Shown here in pieces: positions 19,810 through 22,963 of a stretch of 22,963 nucleotides of DNA. Positions within the stretch are counted from its first letter, which is position 1. Every line of letters begins with the position of its first letter. The position numbers and the translations under genes are program-made. The notes under the pieces are model-generated. The model saw only the letters and a list, made by a program, of their open reading frames with translations. It did no database searches and was not told where the DNA came from. This DNA is from a virus, in IMG/VR virus record IMGVR_UViG_3300028025_005103, positions 1 to 22,963 of that record; one strand, 5' to 3'.

Positions 19810-20039
19810 TAGTTAATCTTCCCACATGAGCATGACCCTTTACGGTGTTGCGCAATCGCACCATCCGAAAGAACCAAGCCACGCTGCTTTAGCGCATTGC
19901 TTAGAGTGCGAGCCGGCCACAAATCGAAAGACTGAATGGCAACCTCGAAAATCTTTTTATCTTTGGCATCCAGCGTTTCCAACACCGAGCGAACCCGGCA
20001 ATTGAAAACTCTCTTAGGCGGCTCTAGTCCATCAAGCAT
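19809..20039 (-). CDS. Small HTH-like protein upstream of the metallophosphoesterase
   Basis: A 76-residue protein with the pattern VRSVLETLDAKDKKIFEVAI, LWPARTLSNALKQRGLVLSD, GAIAQHRKGSCSCGK. The order of a short helix, a L-x-x-A-L-x-x-x-G turn and an A-I-x-x-H-R helix resembles a helix-turn-helix with a Cys-x-Cys end. Such proteins are often found next to the metallophosphoesterase gene in actinophages. It may bind DNA; the regulated target, if any, is not visible. The stop overlaps the next gene. Confidence 0.55.
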   Translation of the reverse strand: MLDGLEPPKRVFNCRVRSVLETLDAKDKKIFEVAIQSFDLWPARTLSNALKQRGLVLSDGAIAQHRKGSCSCGKIN

Positions 20040-20041
20040 CG

Positions 20042-20248
20042 TTACCCTTTCAACGGCTCTAAGTCTGCCAGAGTTTTCGATAGAACCACAACCGTTGGCA
20101 TCGGGTGAGTTTGGCGTGACTCATGCTTGAGAACCTGCGCCAAATCCTGCCGGATGGCCTCAAAGTCATCAGACCACACCAGGTTGTTATCTTTCACCAG
20201 CTCATAGGCTCGAGTCACCATCTCACGATCTGAGCGAATCCAGGTCAT
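20042..20248 (-). CDS. Small protein, 68 residues, unknown
   Basis: Begins MTWIRSDREMVTRAYELVKD and continues LVWSDDFEAIRQDLAQVLKH, then HPMPTVVVLSKTLADLEPLKG. The first 45 residues look like two helices; the end has one possible strand (PTVVVL). No Cys motif or membrane segment. The start overlaps the stop of the 27-residue membrane gene (ATGA) and two bases separate its stop from the HTH-like gene, so it is part of the coupled operon. Family not recognised. Confidence 0.55.
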   Translation of the reverse strand: MTWIRSDREMVTRAYELVKDNNLVWSDDFEAIRQDLAQVLKHESRQTHPMPTVVVLSKTLADLEPLKG

Positions 20249-20328
20249 TCTTCATCCCTCTGCCTCATGTAAGCCACAATAAAAGTGCATACCGCTATCA
20301 GCGCCAAACCCCATAGAAATACATCCAT
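20245..20328 (-). CDS. Very small membrane protein, 27 residues
   Basis: A short frame: MDVFLWGLALIAVCTFIVAY followed by MRQRDEE. It is one hydrophobic segment with an acidic/basic tail, as in phage mini-membrane proteins. Its ATG overlaps the TGA of the upstream gene, and its TGA overlaps the ATG of the downstream gene, so both junctions are four-base couplings. Such exact double coupling is unlikely by chance, which supports reality. Function unknown. Confidence 0.55.
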   Translation of the reverse strand: MDVFLWGLALIAVCTFIVAYMRQRDEE

Positions 20329-20723
20329 CAGTTATCCCTGCCTTTGAGTATGCCCATAACGGCGCTCTCGATCGCGGCATGGGCGTGGCTGCCCTCAGCA
20401 TCGTGAGCTGGCGCGATGCTATCAAAATAGGCTTTCACCGCATCGTAAAGTTTCTCGCGCTCAATCTGTGCAGCTCTAACTTTGTAATCCTCGAGCAACG
20501 CCGGCGACATGGTGAGTTGGCGGTAATCCATGCCCTCATCAATCATCCGGTAAATGTCCACCCAATCCCAGCGCAGATTCAAATCCCAATCTTTCAGGAT
20601 GGCGATGATCCGTTTGCGCTCATGGTCGCGGCCCTTATAGAAACCCTGAGTGTACTCATTGTGATTCTTTTGCGGCTGAAACCAAGCCGGATCAACATCG
20701 CGGCTCATGTGCGGCTCAAGCAT
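20328..20723 (-). CDS. ER-x-RII small-protein family member, 131 residues
   Basis: Starts at ATG 20723 after AAAGGG (a TTG two codons earlier is less likely). Includes YTQGFYKGRDHERKRIIAIL, the motif G-x3-E-R-x-R-I-I shared with neighbours, then DLNLRWDWVDIYRMIDEGMD and a long helical part (LLEDYKVRAAQIEREKLYDA) with an acidic/His stretch near the end. It is the largest of the related proteins in this block. The stretch after the motif may be a dimerisation helix. No enzymatic signature. Function unknown. Confidence 0.6.
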   Translation of the reverse strand: MLEPHMSRDVDPAWFQPQKNHNEYTQGFYKGRDHERKRIIAILKDWDLNLRWDWVDIYRMIDEGMDYRQLTMSPALLEDYKVRAAQIEREKLYDAVKAYFDSIAPAHDAEGSHAHAAIESAVMGILKGRDN

Positions 20724-20814
20724 TGCCAAACCCTTTACGGCGTGAACGGCGCAGACGGCGGCGAACGGCCGCTTTCCTGCGATGCGTTGGCCAAGCGATG
20801 AAGTTGCTAGACAT
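20716..20814 (-). CDS. Very basic 32-residue protein, uncertain
   Basis: An open frame between two neighbouring genes, overlapping both by eight bases. Product: MSSNFIAWPTHRRKAAVRRR followed by LRRSRRKGFGNA, with about twelve Arg/Lys. The frame starts just within the stop region of the upstream gene (ATGTCTAG) and ends within the start of the next (AATGCTTGA). A nucleic-acid-binding peptide is conceivable. The ribosome binding site is weak, and a non-coding spacer is the alternative. Confidence 0.35.
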   Translation of the reverse strand: MSSNFIAWPTHRRKAAVRRRLRRSRRKGFGNA

Positions 20815-21037
20815 TCCCATTTAGTGCCTCTTTCTGCAGTCGGGTTATTAGCTCGCGCAAGTCATAACATTTGCCACCATGATGCGAGCAGCGCCCATCA
20901 TCATCGGCTAGGGCATCAAAACAAATCCTGCGCTCGATTAGGTCAATGATTCGCTTACGCTCAAATTCTTCGCCTTGTCGAGCTGCCCTTGTTATGGCTT
21001 GCCAAACTTCAGGCGTGTAACTGGCTTTTTCGGTCAT
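20807..21037 (-). CDS. ER-x-RII small-protein family member with Cys/His motif
   Basis: A 76-residue protein coupled by ATGA to the upstream gene. It contains QAITRAARQGEEFERKRIID, the shared G-x3-E-R-x-R-I-I motif, followed by LIERRICFDALADDDGRCSH and HGGKCYDLRELITRLQKEAL. The RCSHHGGKC piece with an earlier Cys gives a possible zinc site. The first half is predicted helical. Together with three or four similar proteins nearby it forms a local paralogous family. Function unknown. Confidence 0.6.
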   Translation of the reverse strand: MTEKASYTPEVWQAITRAARQGEEFERKRIIDLIERRICFDALADDDGRCSHHGGKCYDLRELITRLQKEALNGNV

Positions 21038-21249
21038 TTGTTTTCTTTCTCTAACATGGCAATGGCCAGGCGAAACCCGACCGCCACCTGCATGTAGTTT
21101 TCAATCGTGTTTTCTTCAGGGCCTCTCAGCCAGTTGAAATACTCAACATTGTCTGCATCGGTAAGCAACTTGATTAGGCGCTGGCGCTCACGCACTTCGC
21201 CCTGCTTACGGTAAAACTCGCGAACCGGCTCACCATGCGGATCAATCAT
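21034..21249 (-). CDS. ER-x-RII small-protein family member, 71 residues
   Basis: Start chosen at ATG 21249, seven bases after GAGGAG; the open frame up to 21360 lies inside the neighbouring gene. It contains EPVREFYRKQGEVRERQRLI, the shared motif, then KLLTDADNVEYFNWLRG and a final helix (MQVAVGFRLAIAMLEKENK). Overlaps its upstream neighbour by eight bases and its downstream neighbour by four. No Cys, no membrane segment. Function unknown. Confidence 0.6.
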   Translation of the reverse strand: MIDPHGEPVREFYRKQGEVRERQRLIKLLTDADNVEYFNWLRGPEENTIENYMQVAVGFRLAIAMLEKENK

Positions 21250-21475
21250 CCACAAACTCCTCACCCTTGATAAGCGCAATACATTGAGCAACCACGCGCC
21301 CACGCGCTGTAGACCGCTTAGCATTACACTCGCGGCGAAACATGTCCAGTTGGCGCACAATGCGAGTTTCAGTCACAACCGCAACACGATCAAGCTCTTT
21401 AGCGTAATTCATCTTGCCAGCCTCAATACCCAAAAGGTAAGCCTGGCGCACATCAGGTTTCGTTAGGTCAATCAC
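21242..21475 (-). CDS. Small helical protein, 77 residues, unknown
   Basis: Start at GTG 21475 in a GTGA overlap with the previous stop. Sequence begins MIDLTKPDVRQAYLLGIEAG and continues with AKELDRVAVVTETRIVRQLD and RGRVVAQCIALIKGEEFVDD. The first part (QAYLLGIEAG...) is similar in position to the [AY]-x-x-G helix of the neighbouring ER-x-RII proteins but the motif itself is absent or diverged. It looks like two long helices. Function unknown. Confidence 0.55.
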   Translation of the reverse strand: MIDLTKPDVRQAYLLGIEAGKMNYAKELDRVAVVTETRIVRQLDMFRRECNAKRSTARGRVVAQCIALIKGEEFVDD

Positions 21476-21663
21476 TTCAAACCACCGCGCAAACGCTCAA
21501 TGATGAGATCGAGTCCAGGTTTAGCCGGGTGCAACTGCATCGACTCAAGAAACTTGATAATGCGCTGCTCGCACTCCAACTGGCCCATCTCATAGGCGGT
21601 GTTAGATGCCTCGCGAACAGCCAGCGACACTTGCTCATAAGTGAAAGTAGTTTCAGTAGCCAT
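21472..21663 (-). CDS. ER-x-RII small-protein family member, 63 residues
   Basis: Begins MATETTFTYEQVSLAVREAS and has NTAYEMGQLECEQRIIKFLE, the shared helix with the first Arg replaced by Cys-Glu (G-x-x-E-C-E-x-R-I-I). It ends with LIIERLRGGLK. The start overlaps the upstream stop (TGATG), and its stop overlaps the next start (GTGA). Purely helical by appearance, soluble. Function unknown. Confidence 0.6.
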   Translation of the reverse strand: MATETTFTYEQVSLAVREASNTAYEMGQLECEQRIIKFLESMQLHPAKPGLDLIIERLRGGLK

Positions 21664-21845
21664 CAGCGGTTTCTCTTAGCTCTCGATGATCGCATTGAGT
21701 GAATCTGAGCTGCGAAAAGAAATACGCCAATACCGATTAGGCCAATCGCGCCAACTACCGGCGCAAATCCGTTATCGCCCAACCAAAGAGCCAGACCCAT
21801 AACAACGGTCATGCCCACAATCATTAGTACATCGGTGATTTTCAT
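21663..21845 (-). CDS. Small membrane protein with two spans
   Basis: A 60-residue protein. Two hydrophobic segments are visible: VLMIVGMTVVMGLALWLGDN and APVVGAIGLIGIGVFLFAAQ, followed by a basic tail (RSSRAKRNR), so the C-terminus is likely cytoplasmic. Coupled to both neighbours (TAATG, TGATG). Could be an early membrane protein such as an exclusion or host-takeover factor; holin-like function is less likely because the lysis cassette has its own holin. Family unknown. Confidence 0.6.
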   Translation of the reverse strand: MKITDVLMIVGMTVVMGLALWLGDNGFAPVVGAIGLIGIGVFLFAAQIHSMRSSRAKRNR

Positions 21846-22039
21846 TACGCGGCCACCTGCTCTTTTGCATCCTCTAGGTGATCTAGTTTGATGTAGCGTG
21901 CCTCTGCGCGAACCTTTGCAATGCTCGAAGTGTAAATGTTTGTCTTGCTAACTGAATTGTAAAAACCACAGCTGCAGCGAATCTCATAAGTGTTTTCATA
22001 ACTTAGGCTTTTTGCCACCGTCACTTTGTGCTTGTTCAT
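21845..22039 (-). CDS. Small protein with Cys-Ser-Cys motif, first gene of the leftward operon
   Basis: A 64-residue protein: MNKHKVTVAKSLSYENTYEI, RCSCGFYNSVSKTNIYTSSI, then AKVRAEARYIKLDHLEDAKE. The C-x-C-G turn followed by a helix with a late His (HLEDA) recurs in small actinophage proteins and might bind a metal. It is the first gene after the promoter at 22080-22108, with a leader of about 34 bases ending in AGAAAGATAGG. It should be the best-expressed gene of the set. Function unknown. Confidence 0.6.
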   Translation of the reverse strand: MNKHKVTVAKSLSYENTYEIRCSCGFYNSVSKTNIYTSSIAKVRAEARYIKLDHLEDAKEQVAA

Positions 22040-22079
22040 TTTGTCCTATCTTTCTGCCGGCCCTATACCGACAAAACCC

Positions 22080-22108
22080 AGATTAGACACAAAATAGGCT
22101 CGAGTCAA
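22080..22108 (-). promoter_or_regulatory. Leftward promoter for the small-gene operon
   Basis: On the minus strand TTGACT (22108-22103) and TAATCT (22085-22080) are separated by exactly 17 bases: five and four or five of six consensus positions. The transcript would start near 22073 and run through the coupled genes from 22039 downward. The leader contains CCGGCAGAAAGATAGG, almost identical to the leader of the moron-like gene at 3785. A CTCGAG sequence overlaps the -35 box. Confidence 0.7.
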
Positions 22109-22131
22109 ACATTTACACGCCCTAAAATCAA

Positions 22132-22149
22132 GCCGTTATCTAACCGTTA
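22132..22149 (-). repeat. TAACGG-N5-TAACGG tandem motif, copy 2
   Basis: The minus strand reads TAACGGTTAGATAACGGC, overlapping the stop codon of the RusA gene and lying 23 bases upstream of the -35 box of the leftward promoter. It matches the copy at 3875-3892 at 16 of 18 bases. Likely a regulator binding site shared by the two leftward promoters. Confidence 0.4.
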
Positions 22150-22596
22150 CAAACGCCACAATTCGATGGTCGCGCCTGGCTCGGGCTTAGTTGTCGGGCC
22201 GCACCAGACCTTTTCAGCCTGAATCTTCACAATCAAGGCATCATCGGCCAACAGGCCGCCGATCGTGAGCGCATCGCCCACCGCGCGAATGTAATGATCC
22301 AGGTCGGGTTTGCCACCTGGATAAACTTTCCACTTTGGCTGCTTAGGTCGCTCAAGAAAGAAAGTCATCCGAACCTTGACCGGCTCAACAAACTTCGACA
22401 CATCCTCAGTATCGGCAAACAGTTTCTTGACCGCCAAAATAATGTCTGCGCGCCACGCCGGTAGATGCTTGCTCGCCTCAACCATTACAGCTCGCTTACC
22501 AATCACATAAGCGTTTTTAGACCCTTGCGGCGCTGGCCGGCCATCCACAAATAACAACGCATGTGAACGGCCCGACTCAACAACCTCAACCATCAT
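22147..22596 (-). CDS. rusA: RusA-like Holliday junction resolvase
   Basis: A 149-residue protein. The N-terminus has LLFVDGRPAPQGSKNAYVIG, the P-x-P-Q-G-S-K motif of phage RusA proteins, and later KPDLDHYIRAVGDALTIGGL followed by ADDALIV. The acidic residues Asp98, Asp100, Asp108 and Asp118/119 correspond to the catalytic Asp set of RusA dimers, which nick symmetric junctions in branched DNA before packaging. Its ATG overlaps the stop of the membrane-protein gene (ATGA). Position directly after SSB and the small membrane gene suggests a replication/recombination role. Confidence 0.85.
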   Translation of the reverse strand: MMVEVVESGRSHALLFVDGRPAPQGSKNAYVIGKRAVMVEASKHLPAWRADIILAVKKLFADTEDVSKFVEPVKVRMTFFLERPKQPKWKVYPGGKPDLDHYIRAVGDALTIGGLLADDALIVKIQAEKVWCGPTTKPEPGATIELWRL

Positions 22597-22754
22597 CGAG
22601 CCTTAGCCAGAAAACCTGCAGCGGTGAAAATGTTTAGCGCCAACAACAAAAACGCCAAGAACCTCACCGGGATAGGCAACGCCGCGTTATCCACCGACAA
22701 CCACATGAAAATTGCGTTGGCGATGAAGAACAGTAAAACCGTTATCTTGACCAT
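22593..22754 (-). CDS. Small membrane protein, full-length right copy
   Basis: A 53-residue protein: MVKITVLLFFIANAIFMWLS, VDNAALPIPVRFLAFLLLAL, NIFTAAGFLAKAR. Two hydrophobic segments separated by a short polar turn. Coupled to SSB on one side (TAATG) and to RusA on the other (ATGA). The first 30 residues are also encoded at 16542-16652, but that copy stops at residue 36. The intact couplings identify this as the ancestral arrangement. Confidence 0.6.
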   Translation of the reverse strand: MVKITVLLFFIANAIFMWLSVDNAALPIPVRFLAFLLLALNIFTAAGFLAKAR

Positions 22755-22963
22755 TAGAACGGTGTCGCGCCAAAGCCAGAGAGTAGATCAGCGCCATTAG
22801 TTGCGCTAGGGTTGCCGGCTTTCGCTAGTCGCTCAGCGGTTGCTTTAGTGACCCAGAAAGAAACCTGAGTTTCGCCAGCATCGTTTTTCCACTTGCTAAT
22901 CTTCAGCTCGCCGGTGATCTTGTAAAGATTATCTTTCACCAAACCCAGATCATCGAGCGCAAT
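22665..22963 (-). repeat. Inverted repeat, right copy
   Basis: Reverse complement of 16333-16631 with eight differences. It runs to the last base of the window. Its left boundary lies inside the small membrane gene: identity ends after the codons for PIPV. See the left copy for the nature of the differences. Confidence 0.9.
22754..22963 (-). CDS. SSB-like protein, partial right copy
   Basis: The last 69 residues of a second SSB-like gene, cut by the window edge. Apart from one Val/Ile difference at the very first visible residue, it encodes the same protein as residues 50-118 of the gene at 16186-16542, down to the LLSGFGATPF end, despite several silent changes. It is followed by the intact small membrane gene and RusA. 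Its upstream part and its promoter are outside the window. Confidence 0.85.
   Translation of the reverse strand: MALDDLGLVKDNLYKITGELKISKWKNDAGETQVSFWVTKATAERLAKAGNPSATNGADLLSGFGATPF

Noticed and set aside
1-22963. Integrase, repressor or other lysogeny genes
   Set aside because: I looked for tyrosine or serine recombinase motifs and repressor-type HTH proteins and saw none; the window neither proves nor excludes a temperate lifestyle.
1-22963. Direct terminal repeat showing a circular or complete genome
   Set aside because: The first and last bases share no overlap in either orientation; the only terminal repeat is the inverted one at the right edge, matching 16333-16631.

Overview
The window is most of a small tailed-phage genome (siphovirus layout) from an actinobacterial host. 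The host assignment rests on a WhiB-family gene, which is essentially confined to Actinobacteria and their phages, and on several gene types common in actinophages: the YqaJ exonuclease/annealase pair, a metallophosphoesterase preceded by a small HTH-like protein, FmdB and HNH genes, and wHTH initiator genes. Base composition is close to balanced, unlike high-GC Streptomyces or Mycobacterium phages. A freshwater Microbacteriaceae-type host would fit, but that is inference. No integrase, repressor, terminase, portal or capsid gene is present; both ends cut through genes.

Layout. Positions 1-1287 (+) hold the end of a GT4-type glycosyltransferase, a GT2-like glycosyltransferase and a TagD-like cytidylyltransferase. 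Positions 1315-3190 (+) hold a head-tail connector, tail terminator, major tail protein and tail assembly chaperone with a classic -1 slippery site. A leftward gene of unknown function with its own promoter and terminator (3191-3853) interrupts the tail operon. Positions 3911-9793 (+) hold a gp10-like protein, tape measure and tail-tip/fibre proteins. Positions 9860-10833 (+) are the lysis cassette: coiled-coil membrane protein, M23 endolysin and holin. whiB is leftward at 10.8-11.1 kb. Positions 11133-16652 (+) form the replication/recombination operon: YqaJ exonuclease, ERF-like annealase, HNH, wHTH initiator with an internal lambda-type origin candidate, DnaB helicase, zinc protein, SSB-like protein and a small membrane protein. 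From 22963 back to 16696 (-) runs a tightly overlapping leftward set: a second, partial copy of the SSB gene, a small membrane protein, RusA, a promoter, many small genes, an HTH-like protein, a metallophosphoesterase, a tRNA-like element, an NlpC/P60 lipoprotein, zinc proteins, FmdB and HNH.

The most striking large-scale feature is an inverted repeat of about 299 bp (16333-16631 and 22665-22963). The copies differ at 8 positions, 7 of them synonymous. In the leftward copy SSB, membrane protein and RusA are perfectly coupled; in the rightward copy the membrane gene is cut short and runs into a convergent HNH gene. If the segment between the repeats were flipped, nearly the whole phage would read in one direction and end with HNH, the usual neighbour of cos and terminase. 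This is either a real invertible or rearranged segment or a chimeric join of two closely related strains. The second most striking feature is the set of four iterons plus AT-rich triple repeats inside the initiator gene.
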